NCBI GenBank assembly: GCA_009911175.1
Contig: QXWX01000140.1
Coordinates: forward strand, 1-13,571
Length of the DNA stretch: 13,571 bases
DNA from: Lachnospiraceae bacterium
GTDB lineage: Bacteria; Bacillota_A; Clostridia; Lachnospirales; Lachnospiraceae
Direction of reading: 5' to 3'
This document shows positions 1-6,191 of this stretch, piece after piece. The position numbers and the translations under genes were made by a program. Each line of letters opens with the position of its first letter. The first letter of the stretch is position 1. The notes under the pieces were generated by a model that was given only the letters and a program-made list of their open reading frames with translations, made no database searches and was not told the DNA's origin.

Positions 1-500
1 ATCGTTTCCTTACCCAAAATTTCCGCCATCTCTTTTAGAGTGGTCTTTTCCTTCCCTCCGAGGAATAAGGTGGTATCGCAATTCCCTTCAATCGTGTCAG
101 CGTTGTCCTTATAGATTGCTTTTAGCTGGGATTTAGACTGCAAAATAATGGAAGCCGATATTTCACGGCTCCGGATTGTGGCGATCAGCTTCTCAAACTG
201 CGGAATCTGACCGATATTTGCAAACTCGTCCAACAGCATCCTCACATGAACCGGGAGCCTGCCGTTATAGACATCATCTGCCTTGTCACAGAGTAGGTTA
301 AAGAGCTGTGAATACATGATTGACACCACGAAATTAAATGTAGCGTCCGTATCTGAAATAATAACGAACATCGCTGTTTTCTGCTCTCCGAGCGTGTCAA
401 GCTCCAGATCGTCATATTCCATAAGGTCACGCAGCTCTTTTATGTCAAATGGCGCTAACCTTGCGCCGCAGCTAATCAGGATAGATTTTGCTGTCTTGCC
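1..500 (-). pseudogene. Type IV coupling protein (VirD4/TraG-like), C-terminal-side fragment, split by insertion
   Basis: The minus strand is open from the junction at 500 to the window edge. It reads GKTAKSILISCGARLAPFDI at the junction and reaches the Walker B-type segment LLDEFANIGQIPQFEK at about 236-190, followed by IRSREISASIILQSKSQL. This is the conserved core of VirD4/TraG ATPases of Tn1549-like clostridial conjugative elements; the family couples the relaxosome to the type IV secretion channel at the membrane. The upstream part of the same protein is at the other end of the window (13571-13252). The frame continues 9 codons into the inserted DNA to a TGA at 528-530. No start codon with a ribosome site precedes it, so as it stands the piece is probably not translated. 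The gene continues beyond position 1. Family assignment is confident; inactivity is inferred. Confidence 0.9.
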
Positions 501-530
501 AGAAACGTTTTGTAAAGGACTTTTTAATCA
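499..530. other. Left attachment junction with recombinase half-site
   Basis: The crossover dinucleotide CC is at 499-500. A 10-bp spacer (501-510) separates it from the half-site at 511-530, which reads TGATTAAAAAGTCCTTTACA on the minus strand. It matches the right-end half-site TGATTAAGAAGTCATTTAGA at 17 of 20 positions, in opposite orientation and at identical distance. Host coding sequence begins immediately to the left. Confidence 0.8.
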
Positions 531-559
531 AGTTCACAGAAAATTTACATTTCAGGGCA

Positions 560-598
560 AAAAAATAAGACCGGGAACCTGTTTTTAGATTCCCGGCC
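560..598 (-). terminator. Intrinsic terminator at left end of element
   Basis: In minus-strand RNA, GGCCGGGAA (598-590) pairs with TTCCCGGTC (578-570) around an 11-nt loop. The stem is followed by a T-rich tract with a run of seven T in the transcript sense (568-560). It lies just after the Rpn-type gene stop at 609. It would stop element transcripts before they enter the split coupling-protein gene, which has the same orientation. Confidence 0.85.
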
Positions 599-608
599 TA
601 CGGTTTTA

Positions 609-1445
609 CTATGCTGTCCGTTCTGCTTTCAGTTTTTTCACTTCGTCAAGTGGAAGTCCTGCGTATTCCGCAATTTTTTCAAGTGTTAACATTCCATCTG
701 CCAACATTCTTTTAGCAGTATTTATTGCCCCTTCTTTTATGCCCTCTTTTACACCCTCTTGTAAAGATTCTTTTCTCATATCCTCCATGACTTTGCACAT
801 GATTAAAATGCCCTCCTTACTTTCCTTAAAAAAACGAACTCTGTCTGCCAGTGTCGTATAATACATATCTGCCGCATTCGTACATGAAAAATCATGCATG
901 AGTTTTCCGATTGGTGTATCTCCACGATAAGCACCGTTTACATACAGTATATGTGAACCGTCCTCAAATCTTTCTCCGGTTCCTAAAAAGCAACGCTCAA
1001 CTGGATAGAGTGGCAGCCCTTTTCCTATCACATCATTTTCCGTGATGAACACTACCCATGTTTCTGGGAGATTGCCAAAATCATCACCTTTCTTCAAAAG
1101 AGTTGCGTCCATCATGCTGGAATTATATCTTGCCCTTTTTCTCCCGGCTCCTTTATCGGCTCGTTGGATTTCAACATTTATTTTAGCACCAGTACTGTCA
1201 GTAGCAAGAATATCAAACCTCACTGAACGGTTCAGCAGGTTCTCCACAAATACCTGGGTACGGACGTCCAGCACCTTTAAATCCGGCTTTTCCAGCACAA
1301 TCTGCAATACCAGTTCTATGCTTGCCGTATCTCCCTCAAAACACTTTGTGAGGAAATCATCGTCAAGCAGGCGAAAGCCTCTTAGCCTCTGTAAATCTTC
1401 CTGATGTTTCTGGTCTATCTGTTCCGTCACTGTCAATCTTCCCAC
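609..1445 (-). CDS. Rpn-family PD-(D/E)XK nuclease / putative transposase
   Basis: A protein of 278 residues. It shows the PDDEXK_2 (Rpn/YhgA-like) pattern: an N-terminal start QRLRGFRLLDDDFLTKCF, then LLNRSVRFDILATDSTG with D78, then INVEIQ with E92 and Q94, matching the D...ExQ nuclease core. The C-terminal third has the repetitive QEGVKEGIKEG motif common in this family, then an HTH-like tail (LEKIAEYAGLPLDEVKKLK). Family members are described as recombination-promoting DNA endonucleases; a role in transposition is often annotated but not shown here. The start is GTG at 1445 with AAGGG about 8 nt upstream; no nearer ATG exists. It is the last gene before the left end, separated from tnpW by about 108 bp and a hairpin, and followed by a strong terminator. 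It looks like a passenger rather than part of the transfer machinery. Confidence 0.8.
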   Translation of the reverse strand: MGRLTVTEQIDQKHQEDLQRLRGFRLLDDDFLTKCFEGDTASIELVLQIVLEKPDLKVLDVRTQVFVENLLNRSVRFDILATDSTGAKINVEIQRADKGAGRKRARYNSSMMDATLLKKGDDFGNLPETWVVFITENDVIGKGLPLYPVERCFLGTGERFEDGSHILYVNGAYRGDTPIGKLMHDFSCTNAADMYYTTLADRVRFFKESKEGILIMCKVMEDMRKESLQEGVKEGIKEGAINTAKRMLADGMLTLEKIAEYAGLPLDEVKKLKAERTA

Positions 1446-1500
1446 CTGCTTTCCCTTCTGTTTTCATATTTCCATACTACCATAAACCTCCCGATTTTAC

Positions 1501-1535
1501 AAGCCGGGAGCCAGCGCATTTCTGATTCCCGGCCT
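1501..1535 (-). terminator. Hairpin after tnpW, possible terminator
   Basis: Minus-strand GCCGGGA (1533-1527) pairs with TCCCGGC (1509-1503), loop 17 nt, followed by TTGTAAAA. The stem is strong but the T-tract is weak, so termination may be partial. The stem sequence resembles the one at 570-598. Confidence 0.45.
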
Positions 1536-1553
1536 GTTTCCGTTATCGCTTTT

Positions 1554-1736
1554 TTACATCTGCTGTATCTCATTTTTCAGCATACGCTTGATTTTGTCGC
1601 TCATGGTTTCCTTGCTCGTCTTGCTAAAGTGAACCCGCACAATGTAGGTAGTCCGGCCAATCTTCTTCACCAGTGCGGGAGCGTCCTTAGCCGGTGTCGT
1701 GGTGGTAATATCCTCTGTGATTTTGTCGCTGCCCAT
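1554..1736 (-). CDS. tnpW: TnpW-family transposon-encoded protein
   Basis: A basic protein of 60 residues that resembles the small TnpW proteins of Tn4451/Tn4453-type mobilizable transposons. The recognisable part is KKIGRTTYIVRVHFS followed by TSKETMSDKIKRMLKNE. No catalytic motif is seen and the biochemical function of TnpW is not established. The start ATG at 1736 has AAGGAGG 5 nt upstream. It lies 20 bp downstream of the DnaC-like gene in the same orientation, so it is likely the distal gene of the replication operon, followed by a hairpin. Confidence 0.75.
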   Translation of the reverse strand: MGSDKITEDITTTTPAKDAPALVKKIGRTTYIVRVHFSKTSKETMSDKIKRMLKNEIQQM

Positions 1737-1756
1737 AAATCCTCCTTTTCATGCAA

Positions 1757-2623
1757 TCAAACTTTGTTATCCTTCCTCACAATCTCCTTCGCCGCCGCTT
1801 TGGTCGCCCTGGCTCCTTCCTCCCGGAAATTCTTACCGGAAAAGAGAACCGGCGCACACCGTTCCAGTATGCGGTCATAAATCCTTGCGTGGGCAAGGTC
1901 TGGCGGGTTCTTGATTTCTTCCAGTTTCAGGTTTGTCGTGACAATCAGCGGCTTCTTACTCCGATACCGGCTGTCAATGACGGTAAACATCTGCTCCATG
2001 GCATACTCGGTACTGCGTTCCACTCCTAAATCGTCAATGACAAGCAGGCTGTAATCGTCCAGGCTGGCGATAAAAGCCGCCCTGTCCTCGGCAAACACGC
2101 CGGTCAGCCGGTTCAGGATAGACGGAAAATTCGTCATCAGAACCGGCACGTCACGGTCAAGCAGGGCATTGGCGATACAGCCGGCAAAAAAGGATTTCCC
2201 AGTTCCCACGTCACCAAAGAGCAGAAGGCCAGTGTTGTCCCGGTATGCCTCCTTCCAATGCTCCACATAAGCGTGTGCCTTCTCCATGACGGGATTCTGG
2301 CCGTTATCATTGGCGAAGGTGTAATCATAAAGGTATCGGTCTTGAAGTCCCTGCGCCTTCCGGCGCTTGATACGCTCCATGCGCTCCCTCTGTTCCTCCA
2401 TGGCTTTCCGTTCTTCCTGCCCTTTCTGCTGGCAGGGGCAGAGACAGCGGGGCATGAAATAGCCGGAGCCTCCGAACCTTGGCACGACAGTCTGGCGGCT
2501 GCCACGGCATTTCTTACAGTGGATAAGCCCGTCAGCCGGTTCTATATACTCGTCCCCGGCAAGCTCCATATCCCCGGCGGCCCGGTCAATGGCCGCCCGG
2601 ACTTCTGCGGTAATCTCTATCAT
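1757..2623 (-). CDS. DnaC/IstB-like AAA+ helicase-loader ATPase
   Basis: A protein of 288 residues. The N-terminal part (about 30-65) has clustered cysteines (CKKC at 36-39, then CLCPC at 60-64) suggesting a small metal-binding module. A charged helical linker spans 66-92. The AAA+ domain has Walker A GDVGTGKS at 137-144, Walker B LLVIDDLG at 193-200, and the sensor-1-like TTN at 229-231. These are the marks of DnaC/DnaI/IstB ATPases, which load replicative helicase onto DNA bound by an initiator. The start ATG overlaps the stop of the replisome organizer gene by 4 bp (ATGA), so the two are translationally coupled, as expected for an initiator-loader pair. It could have been an IstB transposition helper, but no IstA-like transposase is present, so a replication role is preferred. 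Confidence 0.85.
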   Translation of the reverse strand: MIEITAEVRAAIDRAAGDMELAGDEYIEPADGLIHCKKCRGSRQTVVPRFGGSGYFMPRCLCPCQQKGQEERKAMEEQRERMERIKRRKAQGLQDRYLYDYTFANDNGQNPVMEKAHAYVEHWKEAYRDNTGLLLFGDVGTGKSFFAGCIANALLDRDVPVLMTNFPSILNRLTGVFAEDRAAFIASLDDYSLLVIDDLGVERSTEYAMEQMFTVIDSRYRSKKPLIVTTNLKLEEIKNPPDLAHARIYDRILERCAPVLFSGKNFREEGARATKAAAKEIVRKDNKV

Positions 2624-3372
2624 ATGGTTTCTCCTTCCTCTACGCTATAATCCCGGTTCCGGGCAGGCGGTTCCTCTTTCTTTTTGTCGGCGTTCGCCCA
2701 GCGCCGGATTGTGGCGGCATGGTTTTTATATCCTTTTCCGCTGGATTCCATGTACTCGGACAGCCGCTCAATGTACTGTTCCCAAAGAGAGGGGAGTTCC
2801 GTCTGGAGTTCTGCCAGTTCTGCAGAAGATAGAAACACATTCCGGTATCTCCCAAAGGCGTGTGCCATATCCCCCTCTCTATTCTCTATACTCTTATCTC
2901 TAATCTCTTTATCTCTATACTCTAATATAGGCGGACATTTGTCCACCCGGCCATTGGACGGACAAATGTCTGTTTCCCCGGACGGGAGCAGGTTCTGGCG
3001 TTTCAGCCTCATGCGCTCCTTTTTCTTCCGCTCCCCCTCGCTGGACGACTGGCCGATCAGCAGCTGGATATCGCTCATGTAATAGGCTCCGTCCGTCAGT
3101 ATCTCCACAAGACCGAACTCCTGGAATATTTTCAAAGCCCGTTCCACCGTGCCTACCTGATGCCGGGTAAAGGTGGCTATGGTCTGCACGGTATGGGGCA
3201 GGTAGTCATTCAGCAGGAGTACGCCATTGCTTTTCAGGGACATCAAATACATCTTGAGAAGGAGATTGGAGTACAGAAGGCCGTCCTGCATACTTTCCAG
3301 AATGACCATGGTTTCGCTGTTATAAAAATTCTCTTTCAGTTTGAGGTAATAGAATCGTCGATTTTCTGTCAT
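2620..3372 (-). CDS. Phage-type replisome organizer / replication initiator
   Basis: A protein of 250 residues. The N-terminal 110 residues (MTENRRFYYLKLKENFY, then a winged-helix-like region with VGTVERALKIFQEFGLVEI) match the phage replisome organizer N-terminal family, which binds the origin. The linker at about 110-167 is hydrophilic and is encoded by the repeat array at 2874-2923. The C-terminal part (about 170-240) ends in GYKNHAATIRRWANADKKK, the DnaD/DnaB-like tail motif that contacts the helicase loader or ssDNA. The start ATG at 3372 has AAAGGAG 7 nt upstream. It is coupled to the DnaC-like gene by a 4-bp overlap. An element with this pair may replicate as a circle after excision; that is inference. 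The cysteine-containing echo TDICPS / VDKCPP in the linker comes from an inverted repeat. Confidence 0.82.
   Translation of the reverse strand: MTENRRFYYLKLKENFYNSETMVILESMQDGLLYSNLLLKMYLMSLKSNGVLLLNDYLPHTVQTIATFTRHQVGTVERALKIFQEFGLVEILTDGAYYMSDIQLLIGQSSSEGERKKKERMRLKRQNLLPSGETDICPSNGRVDKCPPILEYRDKEIRDKSIENREGDMAHAFGRYRNVFLSSAELAELQTELPSLWEQYIERLSEYMESSGKGYKNHAATIRRWANADKKKEEPPARNRDYSVEEGETI
2874..2923 (-). repeat. Tandem heptamer array (iteron-like), consensus AGAGATA, inside initiator gene
   Basis: Read on the minus strand from 2923 to 2874 the sequence parses as AGAGTAT, AGAGATA, AAGAGATT, AGAGATA, AGAGTAT, AGAGAAT, AGAGAGG. That is seven consecutive copies of a 7-bp unit, one with an extra A. 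It is AT-rich and encodes the linker of the initiator (residues about 150-167, around YRDKEIRDK). Repeats in the middle of an initiator gene are the arrangement known from lambda O and some lactococcal phage origins, so a replication origin is the leading interpretation. Confidence 0.7.
2933..2970. repeat. Inverted repeat next to the heptamer array
   Basis: GGACATTTGTCC at 2933-2944 is mirrored by GGACAAATGTC at 2960-2970 with a 15-bp spacer. Each arm is itself nearly palindromic. It lies 9 bp from the heptamer array, within the initiator gene, and may be part of the same origin. Confidence 0.6.
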
Positions 3373-3435
3373 TTAGTTGCTCCTTTGGTTCAGAATGGTC
3401 TTTCTTGGTTCTTGTACGCATTTTAAGGGGCTTTT

Positions 3436-3480
3436 GGAGTGTCGGTGATAAAAAGTATTGCCTCCCCTCCGACACGCTCC
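3436..3480. repeat. Inverted repeat upstream of replication operon
   Basis: GGAGTGTCGG at 3436-3445 pairs with CCGACACGCTCC at 3469-3480 (10 bp with a 2-nt bulge). It lies in the 121-bp gap between the VLP gene (ends 3494) and the replisome organizer start (3372). There is no T-tract on the minus strand after it, so it looks more like a regulatory hairpin or a protein site than a terminator. Confidence 0.45.
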
Positions 3481-3493
3481 GAAAGTGCTTGAT

Positions 3494-3892
3494 TTACAAG
3501 GCTTTTTCCGTTCCTAAATGCGTAGAATCATGGTATCTTTTCCGCTGGCGTTCTGCCTCCTTCCTCCGGCGCACCCTGGCGGCACAATCCTTACAGTATT
3601 TCGCCCGGTTGGAGCCAGGCAGGAAAAGAGCACCGCACTCGCTGCACCGCCTGCTTTCCAGCCGGTGGTAAAGGGCCGTTTCCAGCTGGTGGTCTAAGGG
3701 AAGCACCGCCGCACGGAACCAGCGGCAGAGCAGGGAGTGGGAAATGCTCTGGACACAGACGCACCCGTCCCCCTCGTCAAGCGCCATACACTGGCCGTTG
3801 TCGTAGTTGCAGCACTCACGTACCAGCCGCCTCGCCCTGCGGTACTGCCGATAGTCCATGGCCGGGATTCGCTCATGCCGCCTGTTTCCCAT
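3494..3892 (-). CDS. Cysteine-rich VLP-domain protein
   Basis: A protein of 132 residues. It begins MGNRRHERIPAMDYRQYRRA and contains C27, C28, C35, C44, C46 and C56, then the zinc-ribbon-like pair CSEC (83-86) and CKDC (100-103), followed by an Arg/Lys-rich tail. This matches the cysteine-rich VLP family found beside MobQ relaxases in clostridial elements; its function is not established. Nucleic-acid binding is plausible from the ribbon and the basic tail. The start ATG at 3892 has AAGGTG a few bases upstream and overlaps the preceding 56-codon ORF by 20 bp, so it is probably the last gene of the mobilization operon. An internal ATG at residue 12 is a possible alternative start. Confidence 0.75.
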   Translation of the reverse strand: MGNRRHERIPAMDYRQYRRARRLVRECCNYDNGQCMALDEGDGCVCVQSISHSLLCRWFRAAVLPLDHQLETALYHRLESRRCSECGALFLPGSNRAKYCKDCAARVRRRKEAERQRKRYHDSTHLGTEKAL

Positions 3893-4043
3893 ATCTCACC
3901 TTGCAACGGCACAAAGGCGGCTGCCCTTCCCTGAAAAGGAAAACCGGCTCCGGCGCTTTCGCCCCCGTAAGCGCTGGCGGCGTGGGCGGCATGGGTATCT
4001 TTATGGTGATGGTGATTGTCATGGTGATAAACCGCTGTGTCAT
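3873..4043 (-). CDS. Small protein overlapping the relaxase stop codon
   Basis: A 56-residue ORF missed by longer length cut-offs. Its ATG overlaps the relaxase TGA (ATGA at 4043-4040) and AGGAGG lies 9 nt upstream inside the relaxase 3' end. It reads MTQRFITMTITITIKIPMP, then a Pro/Ala segment, and ends with PPLCRCKVRYGKQAA before a TGA at 3873-3875. It overlaps the start of the VLP gene by 20 bp. The CRC segment and basic end could bind nucleic acid or metal. No function is recognised. The good ribosome site and end-to-end coupling favour translation; the Thr/Ile repeat comes from an ACCATC-type short repeat, which lowers confidence in the amino-acid sequence being selected. Confidence 0.5.
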   Translation of the reverse strand: MTQRFITMTITITIKIPMPPTPPALTGAKAPEPVFLFREGQPPLCRCKVRYGKQAA

Positions 4044-5482
4044 AATTCCTGTTCCTCCTTCTTTCTGGCTGGTTCATTTTCCGTCCTGGCCAACTGTTCC
4101 GCTGTCTTTTTCAGATTCTCCACCGCCTTGATGTCCTCCCGCATGGCTTTCATTTTCTGGTACTGCACCGATTTCTCCGCTTTCAGGCGGTCGGCCTCGG
4201 CCTGCCATTTCTTCGGGGTGATTTCTTCGCCGTTGGCTTTCAGCTTTTCCAGATACCGGACAGCGGCCTCATATAATGCCAGTTCCGCACCGTGCTTCTG
4301 CTCAAACTGTTCCTTTTTCCTCCCCGGCTTCATCTTGTCAAACTGGCGGCGGGTTCCTTTGTTCCTCTCGTATTTCTCCCACATGGAGAGATGTTCGTCC
4401 AGCGCTTTGATACGCCGCTCGGCGGTGACAATCTTCCCACGCATGGAATAGTAATCTTTGTTCATGGCGGCCACTTTTTCATAAAGCTGCTCCATGGAAG
4501 TGATGTTGTTGCCTTTCAGGAAATTGAACAGGGCGGCGCTATCTTTCAGGTTCCTTATCTTCCCATACCGGGAGCCGGGTTTCCCTGTTGACAACTGTGC
4601 CTCGTAAAGCTGCGCCATGATACTGTCTTTTCCTTCCGGTTTCTCTGCCTGCTCTTTCGTCCATTTATAGAGCCGGGTAATCCGTGCCTTGATTTCCTTC
4701 AGCAGCTTATTGTCGGCAGCAATCTGGCGGTTGATATTTCCTTTCTCTGTGGCAATGCCTTTCCGCTCCATCTGGCTTGCGGCAACTCCCAGATGGATGG
4801 AAGGTATCTTGTCAATGCCCTGACGCTCGTAGGAGCGGTGGTCAATCCGTTCCGGCCTGCCCACTGCCTCCAATGCTTTATTGGCGTAAGCTGCCCAGGC
4901 AGACCTCCACTTCTCTACATTTCCCTTGTCGTTCCAGTCGGTAGTGTCCTCTCGGTGGTTCTTCCAGCCGCCTTTGCCGTTGGGGATTCTCTGGCCGTTT
5001 TCGTCCAGTTCGTAGACCTTCCGGCATTTCGCTCCCCACTGTCCGTCCTCCTTTAGCGGCCTGATAGTGAGCATGACATGGAAGTGGGGGTTGCCGTCTT
5101 TCTTGTCATGGATAGAGAAATCCGCACACATACCAGCAGCGACAAAAGTATCTCTGATGAAAGAGCGGGCAAGCTGTAATTGTTCCTCCCGGTTCAGTTC
5201 TACTGGCAGGGAAATTTCTATCTCACGGGCAAACTGTGCGTCACGGGTTTTTTCAACCATCTCCACACTGTTCCAGAGAGTGTTTCGGTCTTGAAATTCC
5301 GGCGGGGCATGGGACGGCAATATGATTTCAGAGTGGACTACGCCACGTTTCCGGGTGTAATCATGGGTAAGCCCGTCCCATTCGTTGGTCATTTTGGTTC
5401 CGCTCCGGTAAGCGGCAGCGCCCACGGCAGACTTGGCCTTGCTGCGCTTGATAATCTGGACGGGCATATGGAATATGGCTAT
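4040..5482 (-). CDS. MobQ-family relaxase (MobA/MobL)
   Basis: About 480 residues from the preferred start. The relaxase domain occupies roughly 1-230: AIFHMPVQIIKR, then SAVGAAAYRSG with the candidate catalytic tyrosine Y25 (the position used by R1162/RSF1010 MobA), then HDKKDGNPHFHVMLT at 125-139 with the metal-binding histidines. It nicks oriT and stays covalently on the 5' end. The rest is charged and helical, ending KKEEQEL. Start choice: AAAGGAGG at 5492-5499 is followed after 9 nt by ATA at 5482, where homologues read MAIFHMPVQ; the first ATG is at 5467, 24 nt from the ribosome site. The frame is also open up to an ATG at 5596, but that stretch lies in oriT and does not look like protein. 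The gene is downstream of DUF3847 and oriT and overlaps the next small gene by 4 bp. Confidence 0.9.
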   Translation of the reverse strand: MAIFHMPVQIIKRSKAKSAVGAAAYRSGTKMTNEWDGLTHDYTRKRGVVHSEIILPSHAPPEFQDRNTLWNSVEMVEKTRDAQFAREIEISLPVELNREEQLQLARSFIRDTFVAAGMCADFSIHDKKDGNPHFHVMLTIRPLKEDGQWGAKCRKVYELDENGQRIPNGKGGWKNHREDTTDWNDKGNVEKWRSAWAAYANKALEAVGRPERIDHRSYERQGIDKIPSIHLGVAASQMERKGIATEKGNINRQIAADNKLLKEIKARITRLYKWTKEQAEKPEGKDSIMAQLYEAQLSTGKPGSRYGKIRNLKDSAALFNFLKGNNITSMEQLYEKVAAMNKDYYSMRGKIVTAERRIKALDEHLSMWEKYERNKGTRRQFDKMKPGRKKEQFEQKHGAELALYEAAVRYLEKLKANGEEITPKKWQAEADRLKAEKSVQYQKMKAMREDIKAVENLKKTAEQLARTENEPARKKEEQEL

Positions 5483-5577
5483 GGCGGTTCGCCTCCTTTC
5501 GGGTGGGATATATCGGCTTCGCTGAAAAGGGCAGACGCAGAGCGGGTGTCCTTTCCGGCGGAGCGTACAAGGGGTTT

Positions 5578-5661
5578 GGGGAGTGTAGCTCCCCATTGCG
5601 TCCAGCGGACGCCATGCCCCCGGCAGGGCGCACGCACCGGAACGGTGTATAAGTGCGCCGT
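5578..5661 (+). other. Predicted oriT with MobQ-type nic core
   Basis: Between DUF3847 and the relaxase gene there are three hairpins: GGGGAG/CTCCCC (5578-5594), GCGTCC/GGACGC (5598-5612) and ACCGGAACGGT (5636-5646). The last is followed by GTA and TAAGTGCGCC (5650-5659), then GT. This matches 11 of 12 bases of the TAAGTGCGCCCT core that I recall for MobQ oriTs of the RSF1010/pIP501 type, which also have an inverted repeat just before the core. The nick is predicted between 5655 and 5656 on the plus strand. With this polarity the relaxase gene would enter the recipient last, as is usual. Confidence 0.65.
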
Positions 5662-5668
5662 TGGATTT

Positions 5669-5956
5669 CTAAGATTGCTGCATACCTTGGCTTTCAGGCT
5701 CGTTTTTCAGCAGCCGCATGACTTCCGGCAGGCGGGAAATAGCAGATAAAAATGCTTTGGCTTCCTCGCCGGTCATGGCGGTAGTGGCAGGGAAGATATT
5801 TTCCAGAATTGCCCCATGCTCAATCAGGCGGCGTGTCCTGGCCTTCCGCTCTGCGTCTGTTTTCCGGTTCAGGAGAATCTTCTGGCGGTTCTCCAACTGG
5901 CGGATTTCCGTCTTTACTTTTTCCTGCTGGTTTTTCAGCTTGTCTATATCTGGCAT
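5669..5956 (-). CDS. DUF3847-family mobilization-associated protein
   Basis: A protein of 95 residues. The N-terminal half is a predicted coiled coil (MPDIDKLKNQQEKVKTEIRQ, ending near residue 36), then the conserved ARTRRLIEHGAILENIF block at about 40-56, then a helical tail. This is the DUF3847 family, found directly upstream of MobQ relaxases in clostridial elements. A relaxosome accessory (MobC-like) role binding the adjacent oriT is inferred from position; no experiment is implied. The start ATG at 5956 has a near-perfect AAAGGAGGTGATT ribosome site. The leader contains a terminator-like hairpin (5982-6008) only about 25 nt before the start, so expression may be attenuated. It is the first gene of the mobilization operon. 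Confidence 0.78.
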   Translation of the reverse strand: MPDIDKLKNQQEKVKTEIRQLENRQKILLNRKTDAERKARTRRLIEHGAILENIFPATTAMTGEEAKAFLSAISRLPEVMRLLKNEPESQGMQQS

Positions 5957-6191
5957 TTGTAATCACCTCCTTTCGGGCGGCAAAAAAAGACAACCGTTTG
6001 CGGTTGCCTCGTGTAATGAAAAATTTGGTTGTTACAGTCATTACATGAATTGATTTTGTTCCCCTCCTTGTTGTCTGTATTCTCTGATAATCGTTTTTTA
6101 TATTCCAATTCAGCATAAAAAGGGAGCATACACGCACCATATGATTAAGGCTTGCTGACAGTTAAAATACAAGGGAAAGGGGGCTGACAGC
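5957..6191. promoter_or_regulatory. Divergent regulatory region between mob operon and HTH gene
   Basis: 235 bp between the divergent DUF3847 and HTH starts. It holds a terminator-like hairpin (5982-6008), an inverted repeat TGTAATGA (6012-6019) / TCATTACA (6038-6045), and two direct copies of CTGACAG (6155-6161 and 6184-6190, the second between ribosome site and start of the HTH gene). I could not assign convincing -35/-10 pairs. The HTH protein is the obvious candidate to bind here. Confidence 0.5.
5982..6008 (-). terminator. Terminator/attenuator in leader of the mobilization operon
   Basis: On the minus strand, GGCAACCG (6008-6001) pairs with CGGTTGTC (5996-5989) around CAAA, followed by seven T (5988-5982). 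It lies just before the DUF3847 ribosome site. An upstream ACAACC (6026-6031 on the minus strand) can pair with GGTTGT of the 3' arm, which would break the hairpin. It may either stop transcripts from the sigma-like operon or act as a leader attenuator. Confidence 0.7.

Noticed and set aside
3694..4077. 127-codon minus-strand frame with a His-rich start
   Set aside because: It overlaps the VLP gene and the relaxase end in another frame; the His run is the ACCATC repeat read out of frame, and no ribosome site fits.
3737..4591. Several plus-strand frames over the VLP and relaxase genes
   Set aside because: They are shadows on the opposite strand of real genes, with no ribosome sites or family signatures.
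5483..5596. N-terminal extension of the relaxase to an ATG at 5596
   Set aside because: The extra residues are encoded by oriT hairpins, are Pro/Arg/Cys-rich and lie upstream of a perfect ribosome site at 5492-5499 that would not be needed.
5180..5749. 189-codon plus-strand frame opposite the relaxase
   Set aside because: It is antisense to a confident relaxase gene and to oriT, and its product has no family features.
5820..6140. Overlapping minus-strand frames in the mob leader (5820-6140 and 5944-6129)
   Set aside because: They read through a strong terminator hairpin and overlap DUF3847 in another frame. A leader peptide is possible, but nothing supports the full frames.
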